DNA of 64,000 nt from Clostridium sp. Marseille-P299. Lineage in GTDB: Bacteria > Bacillota > Clostridia > Lachnospirales > Lachnospiraceae. Both the position numbers and the translations under genes were made by a program. This document shows, piece after piece, positions 9,181 through 18,437 of the stretch (position 1 is the stretch's first letter; every line of letters begins with the position of its first letter). The DNA lies in NCBI RefSeq assembly GCF_900078195.1, contig NZ_FJVE01000005.1, forward strand, positions 15,001 to 79,000, written 5' to 3'. The notes under the pieces are model-generated. The model saw only the letters and a program-made list of their open reading frames with translations. It was not told where the DNA came from and ran no database searches.

Positions 9181-10146
9181 CTAAAACAGACTACTCTCTT
9201 CATCAACCTTACGAACAATTGTATTCGCTATCATAATACAAATAAATCCAACAATATTTTGTAAAAGTCCAGCTGCTGTACTCATTCCGTAATTATTCGT
9301 TGCTGTAAGAACACGATATACATATGTATCAATTACCTGTGTTGCAGGTAGCAATATACCTGAATTCATTGGTACATTCCAGAACAATCCAAAGTCAGCG
9401 TTAATTATCCTACCAACATTCATAATAAACAGTACTATAATCATTGGCTTTAAATGTGGTAGCGTTACATAACGAATTTGTTGCCATTTACTTGCACCAT
9501 CAATGCTTGCTGCCTCGTATTGACTGTGATCAATACCAGTAATACCAGCTAAATAAAGGATGGTTGAATACCCAACATTTTTCCATAAGTTTGCTATGGT
9601 TAAAATGTAAGGCCATGGCCGGTAATCATTATACCAATCCGTAACTTTCATACCCCACTTCTGCTGAAGATGAACTAACAACCCACTTGTTGGATCAAGA
9701 AAAGCCATAACAAAATAACTTGCTACTACCCAGCTTAAGAAATATGGGAAAAACATTAATGTTTGATAAGACTTAGCTACAAACTTATTCGTAATTTCAT
9801 TAAGCATAATGGCAAATGATACTGAAATAACTAAGCCCAATACAATCCAAAGAGCATTGTATCCAATGGTATTACGAATGATCTTCCATGAATCCGAGGT
9901 TTTAAATAAAAATTCAAAGTTTTTTAACCCCACCCACTGGCTATGCTTGATATTATTTAATAAAGTTGGTGCTTTTGTATAAAATTTATAATCTTTGAAT
10001 GCTATTACAATACCAACCATCGGTAAATACCGAAGCAGTATCAGCCAAATAGCTCCAGGTGCAACCATACTTAATAATAGAAGCGTCTTCTTTTTACTAT
10101 ATGATTTTTTTCTCTTAGTTGCTGTCTTAGTTGTTGTTTTAGACAT
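9181..10146 (-). CDS. Carbohydrate ABC transporter permease (LplB type)
   Basis: A 321-residue permease and the first gene of the importer operon. A Lys/Thr-rich cytoplasmic tail of about 22 residues precedes the first membrane helix (LLLLSMVAPGAIWLILLRYLPM). The EAA loop reads EAASIDGASKWQQIRYVTLPHLKP. LplB-type permeases pair with LplC and commonly use a shared MsmX-like ATPase encoded elsewhere, which fits the missing ATPase. An AGGGGAGG ribosome site precedes the ATG. Confidence 0.92.
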   Translation of the reverse strand: MSKTTTKTATKRKKSYSKKKTLLLLSMVAPGAIWLILLRYLPMVGIVIAFKDYKFYTKAPTLLNNIKHSQWVGLKNFEFLFKTSDSWKIIRNTIGYNALWIVLGLVISVSFAIMLNEITNKFVAKSYQTLMFFPYFLSWVVASYFVMAFLDPTSGLLVHLQQKWGMKVTDWYNDYRPWPYILTIANLWKNVGYSTILYLAGITGIDHSQYEAASIDGASKWQQIRYVTLPHLKPMIIVLFIMNVGRIINADFGLFWNVPMNSGILLPATQVIDTYVYRVLTATNNYGMSTAAGLLQNIVGFICIMIANTIVRKVDEESSLF

Positions 10147-10288
10147 TATATATACCCCTCCCCTAATTTTGTAAAATCATAGTATGCAATTTGCTAAAAA
10201 ATAAAGAAAATTCTTATTGCTTTTGTGTATATTTTACATAGAATACCTTAAAAAGTCACGTCACTTGGTTGTGCTTTTTTGGATATAT

Positions 10289-10316
10289 TTGTCATCCTGT
10301 TTTTATGAGGTATAAT
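10289..10316 (+). promoter_or_regulatory. Plus-strand promoter without a downstream gene
   Basis: TTGTCA, a 16-base spacer and TATAAT form a good sigma-A promoter on the plus strand. No open reading frame follows before the hairpin at 10441-10497; a short non-coding RNA is one explanation. Confidence 0.45.
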
Positions 10317-10325
10317 TTAAGAAAA

Positions 10326-10335
10326 GTAGCGCTAC
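10326..10335. promoter_or_regulatory. GTAGCGCTAC palindrome, candidate operator
   Basis: A perfect 10-bp palindrome with a central GC step, as in LacI-family operators, placed at the expected start of the plus-strand promoter at 10289-10316. It is 180 bases upstream of the divergent sugar importer, so it could also act on that operon. Confidence 0.3.
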
Positions 10336-10440
10336 CTAAAGATGCCACGGAAGCATTTTGCACATGAATTAAGGTTATAGGCCAGTATAGAACTTATATG
10401 ATTCATATATTAGTAAGCAACATCAACTCTCTCGAAATAA

Positions 10441-10497
10441 AAAGCTGACATGAAATCGTAAATCACTTAAATCGATTTACAATTTCATGTCAGCTTA
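10441..10497 (-). terminator. Terminator after the STAS-like gene
   Basis: AAGCTGACATGAAAT plus GTAAATC pair with GATTTAC plus ATTTCATGTCAGCTT. On the minus strand the stem is followed by TTTTTATTT, so it ends the STAS-like transcript. The plus-strand tail is less T-rich. Confidence 0.75.
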
Positions 10498-10608
10498 TAT
10501 TAGCTTTAATTTCTATTTAAACCTATTCATTTTACTATAGTTAAAAACTTATTAAAAATAGTATTCATTCTTTTTCTATAACAAGTGTTTTCTTCTCTGA
10601 TTGACATG

Positions 10609-10995
10609 TTAGAATCCTTTCGATTTTAACCAAGCCATAGCCTCTTCTTCATTACTAAAAATTTGTTGTGGAAACTTAATAAAGATTGCCTTATTAATCT
10701 GCATTTTTACATATGTACTATCAACGATAGCCGCGGCATACTGTAGATTATTTAAGGCTAGCCATTCGGTATGTTTTATCATAATGTCGTCAAGATCGGA
10801 CATTTCATATTTTCTTAAATCTGATACTAATGCCCATGGTTGATTTCCAATCGCAGGCCCTATTAAATTCACAAACTGCTTATGGTACTCCTCATAATCT
10901 TCCCTTCTCCAATGCCCTATTGATTCCTCAAAGACAATTCTTTTATCTTCATCGTAATTTATGGTGTAGATACCCTTTAGACTTCTTAGCAGCAT
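10609..10995 (-). CDS. STAS/SpoIIAA-like domain protein
   Basis: A 128-residue single-domain protein of unknown function. The alternating strand-helix pattern (GIYTINYDEDKRIVFEESIGHW, then WALVSDLRKYEMSD) and the ending NEEEAMAWLKSKGF resemble SpoIIAA-like STAS proteins. I see no clear phosphoacceptor serine motif. AGGAGG precedes the start. It stands alone, about 450 bases downstream of rpsI and separated from it by a terminator. Confidence 0.5.
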   Translation of the reverse strand: MLLRSLKGIYTINYDEDKRIVFEESIGHWRREDYEEYHKQFVNLIGPAIGNQPWALVSDLRKYEMSDLDDIMIKHTEWLALNNLQYAAAIVDSTYVKMQINKAIFIKFPQQIFSNEEEAMAWLKSKGF

Positions 10996-11214
10996 AGCAG
11001 TTTCCTCCTAATCAATATTTCTGTGAATCAATAGAGACCTTTATAAATCTTTATGAAATAAATTCTTGCCCATTTATGAGTTTCTTCGATCAGCTTGCTG
11101 TATAATCCAGCATTTGTATATTATAATTCTACGAAAATGATCTTCAGAAAGCATTTATCTAAAGAATATATCTCCTAAAAATATATGCTAAATAATAATA
11201 TAGATTTTCAAAAT

Positions 11215-11233
11215 ATATGATATATTATCATAT
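11215..11233. repeat. 19-bp AT-rich palindrome
   Basis: ATATGATA and TATCATAT flank a TAT spacer as a perfect inverted repeat. It lies in the 445-base gap between rpsI and the STAS-like gene, about 220 bases upstream of the latter. That gap otherwise holds only the rpsI terminator and AT-rich sequence. Confidence 0.35.
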
Positions 11234-11369
11234 TTGGTAATAGAAAGAAATGATTGTTTAGAAATATTTCTACTTTGTAATGTTAATTATTTAATAATAT
11301 AGTCTATAGAATATATTTTTTAGTTTTTTCAAACATTGTGTCTCCCCCTCTATTTAAGGTCTTTTAGAC

Positions 11370-11405
11370 ACAAAAAACCCCCAAAACACAAGGTTTTGAG
11401 GGTAA
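11370..11405 (-). terminator. Terminator of the rplM-rpsI operon
   Basis: On the minus strand ACCCTCAAAAC pairs with GTTTTGGGGGT around a 4-base loop (11377-11403), followed by TTTTTT. It lies about 40 bases behind rpsI. Confidence 0.9.
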
Positions 11406-11440
11406 TATAAATCGATATAAGATTCTCTGAATGAGAAATA

Positions 11441-11833
11441 TTATCTCTTGGAGAACTGTGGAGCACGACGAGCTGCTTTTAAGCCGTACTTCTTTCTTTC
11501 CTTCATTCTTGGATCTCTTGTTAAGAATCCTGCTTTCTTTAAAGCTGGACGGTAATCTGCATCAGCCTGTAATAAAGCTCTGGAGATACCATGTCTGATT
11601 GCACCAGCTTGACCAGTGAAACCACCACCATGTACATTTACAAGAACGTCAAATTTATCTGCTGTTTCTGTAAGTGCAAGTGGTTGACGAACGATAAGCT
11701 TTAAAGTTTCAAGTCCGAAATAGTTGTCCATATCTCTTTTATTTATAGTAATTTTACCTGTACCTGGTACTAAGTAAACTCTAGCAATACTGCTTTTTCT
11801 TCTACCAGTTCCGTAATATTTTGCTTTAGCCAA
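11441..11833 (-). CDS. rpsI: 30S ribosomal protein S9
   Basis: A 130-residue protein of standard length, with the glycine-rich [23 protein letters not shown] core and the invariant C-terminal tail ending in QFSKR, which reaches into the ribosomal P site and contacts tRNA. It lies 25 bases behind rplM, the usual bacterial pair, and an AAGGAGG ribosome site precedes it. Confidence 0.97.
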   Translation of the reverse strand: MAKAKYYGTGRRKSSIARVYLVPGTGKITINKRDMDNYFGLETLKLIVRQPLALTETADKFDVLVNVHGGGFTGQAGAIRHGISRALLQADADYRPALKKAGFLTRDPRMKERKKYGLKAARRAPQFSKR

Positions 11834-11858
11834 TGTTATTTCCTCCTTTCAGTCCGAA

Positions 11859-12293
11859 TTAATATTTGATTTCTAATACTTCTGGTTTTTGAGCTGCATT
11901 GTTGTGCTCTGGACCAGCGTATACGTGTAATTTGTTCAACATTGATCTTCCTAAAGGTCCCTTTGGAAGCATTCCTTTTACTGCAAGAGTAATAACATCT
12001 TCAGGCTTTTTAGCCATCATTTCTTTTAATGTTGTTTCTCTCATTCCACCTGGATAATCAGAGTGGCTGTAATAGATCTTTTGATCCATTTTCTTACCTG
12101 TAACTTTGATTTTGTCTGCGTTAACTACGATTACATAATCACCAGTATCGATGTGTGGTGTGTAAATCGCTTTGTTTTTACCTCTTAAAACTTTAGCGAT
12201 CTCAGAAGAAAGACGTCCTAATGTATGTCCTGTAGCATCAACTACATACCATTTTCTTTCAATAGTCGCTGGACTTGCCATAAAGCTTTTCAT
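11859..12293 (-). CDS. rplM: 50S ribosomal protein L13
   Basis: A 144-residue early-assembly protein of the large subunit. [25 protein letters not shown] and the [17 protein letters not shown] stretch are diagnostic. The start has AAGGAGG eight bases upstream. It heads the rplM-rpsI operon with its own strong promoter (12418-12446) and a leader of about 120 bases, where Firmicutes often carry an L13 leader RNA. Confidence 0.97.
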   Translation of the reverse strand: MKSFMASPATIERKWYVVDATGHTLGRLSSEIAKVLRGKNKAIYTPHIDTGDYVIVVNADKIKVTGKKMDQKIYYSHSDYPGGMRETTLKEMMAKKPEDVITLAVKGMLPKGPLGRSMLNKLHVYAGPEHNNAAQKPEVLEIKY

Positions 12294-12298
12294 TGGTT

Positions 12299-12411
12299 TA
12301 CCTCCTTAAAAAATATGCGTTTTCATTTCTATCTTAATAGCAGATGCTTAATTAGCAGATGCCATACTTGAAATGCCCTGTTTATCAGCATTCTGTGCAT
12401 TTTCAGTCACT
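12299..12411 (-). ncRNA. 5' leader of rplM, candidate L13 leader RNA
   Basis: The transcribed leader between the promoter and rplM contains a stem of GAAAATGC with GCATTTC (around 12370-12406) and two copies of GCATCTGCTA. The position matches the known L13 leader of Firmicutes, to which L13 binds to repress its own operon. I cannot confirm the covariance pattern by eye. Confidence 0.4.
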
Positions 12412-12417
12412 TCGTGT

Positions 12418-12446
12418 ATTATATAGTATTAAATATCCACTGTCAA
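12418..12446 (-). promoter_or_regulatory. Promoter of rplM-rpsI
   Basis: A perfect consensus promoter on the minus strand: TTGACA (12441-12446), a 17-base spacer and TATAAT (12418-12423). It explains the separate expression of the operon after truA. Confidence 0.85.
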
Positions 12447-12608
12447 GCGTGTTTTCACAAGTTTTTGCAAATTTTTTTAAATTTTCTGAATTAACATCCA
12501 ATAAAATCATTTTAAAAATGACTTTTTTATATTCTTGAAAATGAACCTATTTTTATTACTCTATTGTTACCATTCACTTAGGTTTTAAACTTCTGCTAAC
12601 AAAGTTTA

Positions 12609-12657
12609 ATGAGCAGGAAACAAAGTTCACCATAAGTTCATCTTGTCTCCTGCTCAT
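12609..12657 (-). terminator. Long hairpin behind truA, terminator-like but without a T-run
   Basis: ATGAGCAGGA plus GACAA pair with TTGTT plus TCCTGCTCAT around an inner TGAACTT/GTGAACTT element. The stem begins about ten bases behind the truA stop. Only scattered Ts follow, so it may protect or process the mRNA end instead of terminating it. Confidence 0.5.
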
Positions 12658-12668
12658 ATGCATCTACT

Positions 12669-13403
12669 TTATAAATACTCAATTCCAACCAGCGTTAGGC
12701 CCTTGGCTGGCGCCGTAGGACCTGCTTTTGTTCGGTCCTTAGCTTCTAATATTTCTTTTACTTGCTCTGGAGGTATAAAATTACTACCTACTTGTATCAA
12801 GGTTCCTGCAATAATACGTACCATATTATATAAAAAACCATTTCCACGGATTCGAATTGTAATTACATTTCTATCCTTTAAAATATCAACATTATAAATT
12901 TCCCTAGTTGTATCCTTAACTTGTGTATTGCTTGAGCAAAAACTGACAAAGTCATGTCTACCTATGAAATAATTAGCAGCTGTCTGCATCGCTTCCGCAT
13001 CAAGGTTGCGATGTACAAAATGTGTATATAAACGCTTTGTTGGTTCCGGAAAAGTAGCATTTAATATCTTATACTCATAGGTTTTAATGCAATCGCAATA
13101 TCTAGGATGAAAATCTTCCTGAACTTCACAAGAGGATTGTACCACAATATCATCCGGTAAGCTCTGATTTAAGGCATAGGATATCTTTTCGGCAGGTATC
13201 CTAGTATTTGTATCAAAGACAGCAACATTACCAAATGCGTGAACGCCTGAGTCAGTTCGGCTAGCACCTATCACCGTGATATCTTCCTTTAATAACCTTG
13301 AAAGCTCCTGATTTAGCATTCCTTCTACAGTTACTACATTAGGCTGTATTTGCCAACCGCAATAATTGGTACCATCATAGGCTACCTCTAACTTTACTCT
13401 CAT
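12669..13403 (-). CDS. truA: tRNA pseudouridine(38-40) synthase TruA
   Basis: A 244-residue enzyme that converts U38-U40 of tRNA anticodon arms to pseudouridine. The catalytic aspartate is in GASRTDSGVHA (about residue 52). RIRGNGFLYNMVRIIAGTL is the other family signature. It sits 60 bases behind ecfT in the conserved Firmicutes order ecfA1-ecfA2-ecfT-truA-rplM-rpsI and probably shares the ecf promoter. Confidence 0.95.
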   Translation of the reverse strand: MRVKLEVAYDGTNYCGWQIQPNVVTVEGMLNQELSRLLKEDITVIGASRTDSGVHAFGNVAVFDTNTRIPAEKISYALNQSLPDDIVVQSSCEVQEDFHPRYCDCIKTYEYKILNATFPEPTKRLYTHFVHRNLDAEAMQTAANYFIGRHDFVSFCSSNTQVKDTTREIYNVDILKDRNVITIRIRGNGFLYNMVRIIAGTLIQVGSNFIPPEQVKEILEAKDRTKAGPTAPAKGLTLVGIEYL

Positions 13404-13464
13404 TAAAACTGCTCCTTAAACTGATGTCCCATTTATCATTAAAATCGCTATAATTTCTCTATCA

Positions 13465-14265
13465 TTAAATCAACTTATTAATTGTTATAATACCGCCGAT
13501 ATACGTTACAAATAATAAAAATGTAATGTAATCTCGTTTCTTATATTTTAGTGGTTTCATTTTCGTTCTTCCATTTCCACCACGATAGCATCTCGCTTCC
13601 ATCGCCATTGCCAAATCGCTTGCACGACGAAATGCTGAAATAAACAACGGTACCAAAATAGGAATCATCGCTTTTGCTCTCTGAATTAATTTACCTGATT
13701 CAAAATCCGCACCTCTTGCTTGTTGTGCTTTCATAATTTTATCCGTTTCTTCTAATAAAATAGGGATAAATCGAAGTGCAATTGACATCATCATCGCCAC
13801 TTCATGCACTGGTACATGGATTTTTTTTAACGGTCCTAATAAATTCTCAAGTCCATCTGTTAACTGGTTTGGTGTTGTTGTGAATGTCATTAATGAGGAA
13901 CCTAAGATTAAGAAAACCAATCGTATTCCCATAAATGCAGCCGTACGAAGTCCTTCTTTCGTTACTTTGATAAATCCTAATGTAAATATTGGTTCACCAG
14001 GAGTTAAAAAAACGTTGAAGATTAGGGTAAATATTAATAGTATAACAACTGCCTTTAGCCCCTTAACAATAAACTTAAAGGGTACTTTTGATAATTTTAT
14101 TACACCAAATAAAAATAGCCCTGCAAGTATATATCCTACAAATGTATCAAATAAAAACAACGAAACAATAAACACTAAAGTACCAATTAACTTAACTCTA
14201 GGATCTAGGCGATGCAAGATAGAGTCCGCCGGATAATATTGTCCAATTGTAATATCTCTTATCAT
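13465..14265 (-). CDS. ecfT: Energy-coupling factor transporter membrane protein EcfT
   Basis: A 266-residue integral membrane protein linking the two ATPases to substrate-binding S subunits. Hydrophobic segments cover residues 25-130 and the C-terminus. The two coupling-helix motifs with Ala-Arg-Gly are visible: AQQARGADFESG (about 180) and AMEARCYRGGNGRTKM (about 220). It follows ecfA2 by 14 bases. In Firmicutes this module is shared by many S units; bioY in this window is a likely client. Confidence 0.95.
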   Translation of the reverse strand: MIRDITIGQYYPADSILHRLDPRVKLIGTLVFIVSLFLFDTFVGYILAGLFLFGVIKLSKVPFKFIVKGLKAVVILLIFTLIFNVFLTPGEPIFTLGFIKVTKEGLRTAAFMGIRLVFLILGSSLMTFTTTPNQLTDGLENLLGPLKKIHVPVHEVAMMMSIALRFIPILLEETDKIMKAQQARGADFESGKLIQRAKAMIPILVPLFISAFRRASDLAMAMEARCYRGGNGRTKMKPLKYKKRDYITFLLFVTYIGGIITINKLI

Positions 14266-14279
14266 GTATTTTATCCTTT

Positions 14280-15134
14280 CTACCTATGTTGCTTCCACCA
14301 GTGAAGTATCTCTTCTTTTGCCAAAGGAATCGTCGTAGCCTTAGTATCTACAGGGATACCGATTTCCTTTAGATGATTCATAATATAAGTTACTTGTGGC
14401 GCCGCTAACCCTATTTTTTCAAGCTCTTTATAATGGGAAAAGACATTGTTTGGCGTATTATCAAACATGATCTGTCCTTTATTCATTACAATAATGCGTT
14501 CCACGTACTTTGCCACATCTTCCATACTATGTGATACTAAAATAACGGTTATTTTCTGTTCTTTATGGATCTTTGCTACTTGATCTAATATTTCATCTCG
14601 ACCCTTTGGATCAAGTCCAGCAGTAGGCTCATCTAAAATAAGCACCTCTGGTTTCATAGCTAATACACCAGCAATCGCTACCCTTCTCTTTTGCCCTCCG
14701 GAAAGTTCAAATGGAGATGCATCAATTAAATCCTCCCCGATTCCTACCATCTTTAAGGCCTCGTAAGAGCGAAGATCTACTTCTAAAGGTGTTAAACCTA
14801 GATTCTTAGGTCCAAATTGAACATCTTTAATAACTGTAGTTTCAAACAACTGATGCTCTGGATACTGAAATACTAATCCTACCTTACTTCGATGTGCTTT
14901 TAAATTATAATCTGAATCATATATATTCTTACCATTATAATAAACACCACCACTAGTAGCCTTAACAAGACCATTTAAATGTTGGATTAATGTAGACTTG
15001 CCAGACCCTGTATGCCCAATCAATCCAATGAATTGACCATCTTTAATGTCTAAATTAATATCTTTCAGAGCATGCTTTTCATAAGCTGTTCCCTCGCTAT
15101 AGACATAATTTAGATTTTTCAAACTAATTGACAT
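14280..15134 (-). CDS. ecfA2: Energy-coupling factor transporter ATPase EcfA2
   Basis: A 284-residue ABC ATPase. Walker A is GHTGSGKST (about 40-48), the Q-loop VFQYPEHQLFE, the signature LSGGQKRRVAI, Walker B VLILDEPTAG, and the switch histidine in LVSHSME. The Q-loop form with EHQLFE is typical of the second ECF ATPase. It follows ecfA1 by 26 bases and pairs with it as a heterodimer. Confidence 0.95.
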   Translation of the reverse strand: MSISLKNLNYVYSEGTAYEKHALKDINLDIKDGQFIGLIGHTGSGKSTLIQHLNGLVKATSGGVYYNGKNIYDSDYNLKAHRSKVGLVFQYPEHQLFETTVIKDVQFGPKNLGLTPLEVDLRSYEALKMVGIGEDLIDASPFELSGGQKRRVAIAGVLAMKPEVLILDEPTAGLDPKGRDEILDQVAKIHKEQKITVILVSHSMEDVAKYVERIIVMNKGQIMFDNTPNNVFSHYKELEKIGLAAPQVTYIMNHLKEIGIPVDTKATTIPLAKEEILHWWKQHR

Positions 15135-15160
15135 TATAGTTCACACCATGCCTTTCGTAT

Positions 15161-16012
15161 CTATATCAACTTCTTCATCTCTTCGCTAAATTCTTCTACA
15201 GTTAATATTCCATCAGGAAGCGGCATTCCCTGCTTTTTAAGTTCATATGCAAGTTCTGTTACCTGTGGAACATCAAGACGGTATGATTTTAGCTTATCCA
15301 CTTGTGAAAATATCTCTTTTGGTGTACCTTGCATTACAACCTTACCATCATCCATAACAATCACCTTATCTGCCTTTATAACTTCATCCATATAGTGTGT
15401 TATTAATAATACGGTTACGTGTTCTTTCTTATTCAATTCACGTATGGTGCGTATTACCTCTTTTCTGCCATTGGGATCAAGCATGGCAGTTGGTTCATCA
15501 AGAATGATACATTGTGGCCTCATTGCCATGATTCCAGCGATTGCAACACGTTGCTTTTGCCCACCAGAAAGTTTATTGGGTGAATGGGTGCGATACTCAT
15601 ACATCCCAACTGCTTTTAGACTCTCTTCAACTCTTTTCCAAATTTCTTCCGTTGGAACACCCATATTTTCTGGACCAAACCCTACATCTTCTTCTACTAC
15701 CGTTGCTATGATTTGGTTATCTGGATTTTGAAATACCATACCGGCCGATTGCCTAATATCCCAAAGCTTATCTTCTTCCTTCGTATCCATACCATTGACA
15801 ATAAGGGTACCTTCGGTAGGTAGAAGTATAGCATTAATATGCTTTGCAATCGTTGATTTACCAGAACCATTGTGTCCAAGGATAGCTACAAAGTCACCTT
15901 TTTTTACATCTAAGCTAACATTATCAATGGCACGATGAATCGACTCTACATTTCCCTCTTCATCACGCCTAATATATTCAAAAACTAATTTTTTAGCTTC
16001 TATCATATTCAT
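15161..16012 (-). CDS. ecfA1: Energy-coupling factor transporter ATPase EcfA1
   Basis: A 283-residue ABC ATPase. Walker A is GHNGSGKST, the Q-loop [11 protein letters not shown] (the DNQ form typical of EcfA1), the signature [11 protein letters not shown], Walker [11 protein letters not shown], and the H-loop LITHYMDE. First gene of the ecf operon, behind its own promoter at 16061-16089 and a terminator that isolates it from rplQ. Confidence 0.95.
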   Translation of the reverse strand: MNMIEAKKLVFEYIRRDEEGNVESIHRAIDNVSLDVKKGDFVAILGHNGSGKSTIAKHINAILLPTEGTLIVNGMDTKEEDKLWDIRQSAGMVFQNPDNQIIATVVEEDVGFGPENMGVPTEEIWKRVEESLKAVGMYEYRTHSPNKLSGGQKQRVAIAGIMAMRPQCIILDEPTAMLDPNGRKEVIRTIRELNKKEHVTVLLITHYMDEVIKADKVIVMDDGKVVMQGTPKEIFSQVDKLKSYRLDVPQVTELAYELKKQGMPLPDGILTVEEFSEEMKKLI

Positions 16013-16060
16013 TGTAACACCTACTGTTCTTTAATTTATTACACTATACTTATCTTTTCC

Positions 16061-16089
16061 ATTGTAGTTTAAAAAGATGAGATTTGCAA
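16061..16089 (-). promoter_or_regulatory. Promoter of the ecfA1-ecfA2-ecfT-truA operon
   Basis: On the minus strand TTGCAA (16084-16089), a 17-base spacer and TACAAT (16061-16066) read toward ecfA1, with a leader of about 45 bases. Confidence 0.7.
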
Positions 16090-16136
16090 TGCTAATTTTA
16101 TTTGGGTAATTATGCTATTTTTTATTTTCTGAAAAA

Positions 16137-16190
16137 CAAAAAAAGTATTACAAAATGCGGAGCATCTGCAACGCACTTTGTAATACTTTC
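16137..16190 (-). terminator. Terminator after rplQ, end of the ribosomal superoperon
   Basis: On the minus strand AGTATTACAAA plus TGCG pair with CGCA plus TTTGTAATACT (16144-16187), followed by a long T-run. It separates the alpha operon from the ecf genes. Confidence 0.92.
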
Positions 16191-16200
16191 TATATAAAGA

Positions 16201-16737
16201 TTACACTAATTCAATTAAAACTTCCATAGCAGCATCGCCTTTACGTTGGCCAATCTTTACGATTCTTGTATAACCACCGTTACGATCTGTATACTTAGGT
16301 GCGATCTCTTCAAATAATTTATCAGCAAGATCAACAGTCTTAGTATTCTTTTTCTTTCCAGCTGCTTCTGTAGGAACTTCTGTTACTGTGTAAAGGTAGG
16401 AAAGCATCTTTCTTCTTGCATGAAGTCTAGAAGGCTTATCCTTTTTGATAGTCTTTTCAACGTTATCATAAACGTTTACTTTCTTTCCATCAACAACTTC
16501 CTTTACTCTTTTTCCATCTTTATCTTTACGAGCAACTTTAGCAGTTACTGTAACTGTTTCAAAGTTATCTTTCTCTTTAACAGCTAATGCAATCATGCCT
16601 TCAGCGATTCTGCGGATTTCTTTTGCTTTCGCTTCGGTAGTTACAATTTTGCCATTGTATAAGAGATTAGTAACTTGATTTCTTAACAATGCTTTTCTCT
16701 GACTTGAAGTTCTTCCAAGTTTTCTGTAGCCTGCCAT
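16201..16737 (-). CDS. rplQ: 50S ribosomal protein L17, enlarged form
   Basis: A large-subunit protein near the exit tunnel. The N-terminal [17 protein letters not shown] and the C-terminal [25 protein letters not shown] are typical L17. At 178 residues it is about 50-60 longer than most L17 proteins. The extra sequence is a Lys-rich stretch at about 57-100 ([17 protein letters not shown]) and a shorter one at about 115-133. The frame is clean, so this is a lineage insertion, not an error. Last gene of the alpha operon. Confidence 0.96.
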   Translation of the reverse strand: MAGYRKLGRTSSQRKALLRNQVTNLLYNGKIVTTEAKAKEIRRIAEGMIALAVKEKDNFETVTVTAKVARKDKDGKRVKEVVDGKKVNVYDNVEKTIKKDKPSRLHARRKMLSYLYTVTEVPTEAAGKKKNTKTVDLADKLFEEIAPKYTDRNGGYTRIVKIGQRKGDAAMEVLIELV

Positions 16738-16780
16738 TTTATTCCCTCCTTATATGAGTAAAAACGATACGACCAACCTT

Positions 16781-17740
16781 TTAGTCATCGCTCATGTTTA
16801 ATGATAAACCAAGCTCTTTAAGCTTAGCTAATACTTCTTCCAATGACTTACGTCCAAGGTTTCTTACCTTCATCATATCTTCAGAAGTTCTATTGCATAA
16901 CTCTTCAACCGTATTAATTCCGGCTCTCTTTAAGCAGTTATAGGAACGAACTGATAATTCTAACTCATCAATGTTCATTTCCATCACTTTTTCTTTTTCA
17001 TTGTCTTCTTTTTCAACCATAACTTCAGCTGTCTTTGCATTCTCAGAAAGATCAATAAAGGAATTTAAGTGCTCGCTTAATACTTTTGCAGCCAAACTAA
17101 CAGCTTCATCAGGCACTAATGTACCATTTGTATATACGTCTAAGGTTAACTTATCAAAGTCGGTAATCTGACCCACACGTGTATTTTCTACTGTTAAATT
17201 AACACGCTCAACAGGTGTGTAGATAGAATCAACTGCGATTACACCAATTGGTAAATCATCATTTTTATTCTTATCTGCACTAATATATCCTCTACCCTTC
17301 GTAATCGTAAGTTCCATGTAAAGCTTACTGTTTGCTCCTCCATTTAAGGTCGCGATTACTAAATCCGGGTTTAGTATTTCAATATCAGGATCAGCCTGAA
17401 TATCGCCTGCTTTTACAACGCCTTCTCCCTCAAACTCAATGTATGCAGTTTTTGGTTCATTCGTCTCGCTTGTGTTTTTGATTGCAAGGCTCTTAATATT
17501 CATGATAATTTCTGTTACGTCTTCCTTAACACCAGGAATTCCGGAAAATTCATGAACAACCCCGTCAATTTTAACTTGACTAACAGCTGCACCAGGTAAA
17601 GATGAAAGCATAATTCTTCTTAAAGAATTACCAAGTGTTGTACCGTATCCTCTTTCAAGGGGTTCAACAACAAATCTTCCATATTTCTTATCTTCTGAAA
17701 TTTCAGCTATCTCAATTTTTGGTTTTTCAAAATCAAACAC
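16781..17740 (-). CDS. rpoA: DNA-directed RNA polymerase subunit alpha
   Basis: A 319-residue subunit that nucleates polymerase assembly. The N-terminal domain includes [25 protein letters not shown]. After an acidic linker, the C-terminal domain (about 250-313, [27 protein letters not shown], then [16 protein letters not shown]) binds UP elements and activators. It lies between rpsD and rplQ, the standard alpha-operon order. The polymerase partners rpoB and rpoC are at 54.8-62.4 kb. Confidence 0.97.
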   Translation of the reverse strand: MFDFEKPKIEIAEISEDKKYGRFVVEPLERGYGTTLGNSLRRIMLSSLPGAAVSQVKIDGVVHEFSGIPGVKEDVTEIIMNIKSLAIKNTSETNEPKTAYIEFEGEGVVKAGDIQADPDIEILNPDLVIATLNGGANSKLYMELTITKGRGYISADKNKNDDLPIGVIAVDSIYTPVERVNLTVENTRVGQITDFDKLTLDVYTNGTLVPDEAVSLAAKVLSEHLNSFIDLSENAKTAEVMVEKEDNEKEKVMEMNIDELELSVRSYNCLKRAGINTVEELCNRTSEDMMKVRNLGRKSLEEVLAKLKELGLSLNMSDD

Positions 17741-17823
17741 AGTGGACCCTCCTTTTGGGTTTTACGAAGGTATTCCAAATATAATTAAAGGTTAAAAATA
17801 TAAAATCCTTACCTCTTAATTTA

Positions 17824-18420
17824 TTATTTAGAGTACAACTCGACGATAAGCATTTCATTTACAGGAACATCAATTTGATCTCTGGTAGGAATTTCTTTTA
17901 CAGTACCTGTAAGGTTTTCATGATCTGCTTCTAACCAAGCTGGAACTGTTCTTCCATTCGTTACCTCTAAAACATCTTTATATCTTTGAGCAGATTTATG
18001 TTTTTCTTTGATAGAAATAACATCACCAGCTTTTACTTGATAAGATGGAATGTTTACACATTTACCATTTACTAAAACGTGCTTATGACCAACGATTTGT
18101 CTAGCTTCTGTTCTAGTTCTACCATATCCCATACGATAGATTACGTTATCAAGTCTTAATTCTAGAAGAATTAATAAGTTTTCACCTGCTGTACCATATT
18201 TTAATTTCTGAGCTTTTTCAAAGTTATTTCTGAAAGGCTTCTCTAATACACCATAGATGAATTTAGCCTTTTGTTTTTCTCTTAACTGTAAGCCATATTC
18301 ACTTACTTTTTTACCTGCTCTTGCAAAGTTTCTGTTGGATTTCTTGTCAATTCCCAAAAATGTTGGTTCAAGCCCAAGAGCTCTACATCTCTTTAATACA
18401 GGACCCATATCTCTTGCCAT
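17824..18420 (-). CDS. rpsD: 30S ribosomal protein S4
   Basis: A 198-residue primary 16S rRNA-binding protein with an S4 RNA-binding domain ([32 protein letters not shown], about 92-123). The N-terminus lacks the zinc-binding cysteines of some S4 forms. It lies inside rpsM-rpsK-rpsD-rpoA-rplQ, the same order as in E. coli, where S4 represses this operon by binding its leader. Confidence 0.97.
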   Translation of the reverse strand: MARDMGPVLKRCRALGLEPTFLGIDKKSNRNFARAGKKVSEYGLQLREKQKAKFIYGVLEKPFRNNFEKAQKLKYGTAGENLLILLELRLDNVIYRMGYGRTRTEARQIVGHKHVLVNGKCVNIPSYQVKAGDVISIKEKHKSAQRYKDVLEVTNGRTVPAWLEADHENLTGTVKEIPTRDQIDVPVNEMLIVELYSK

Positions 18421-18437
18421 GTTCTATATACCTCCTA

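Larger units (their letters stand above)
10147..10608. other. Gene-free stretch with regulatory signals, 10147-10608
   Basis: No plausible gene is seen. On the minus strand GTGACT, 17 bases and TAAAAT (around 10221-10255) could be a weak promoter for the sugar importer. On the plus strand there is a better promoter (10289-10316) that faces no gene, a 10-bp palindrome at its expected start, and a strong hairpin at 10441-10497. Confidence 0.5.

Noticed and set aside
10251..10262. GTCAC-GTCAC direct repeat before the sugar importer as a regulator site
   Set aside because: Two 5-base copies are too short to separate from chance.
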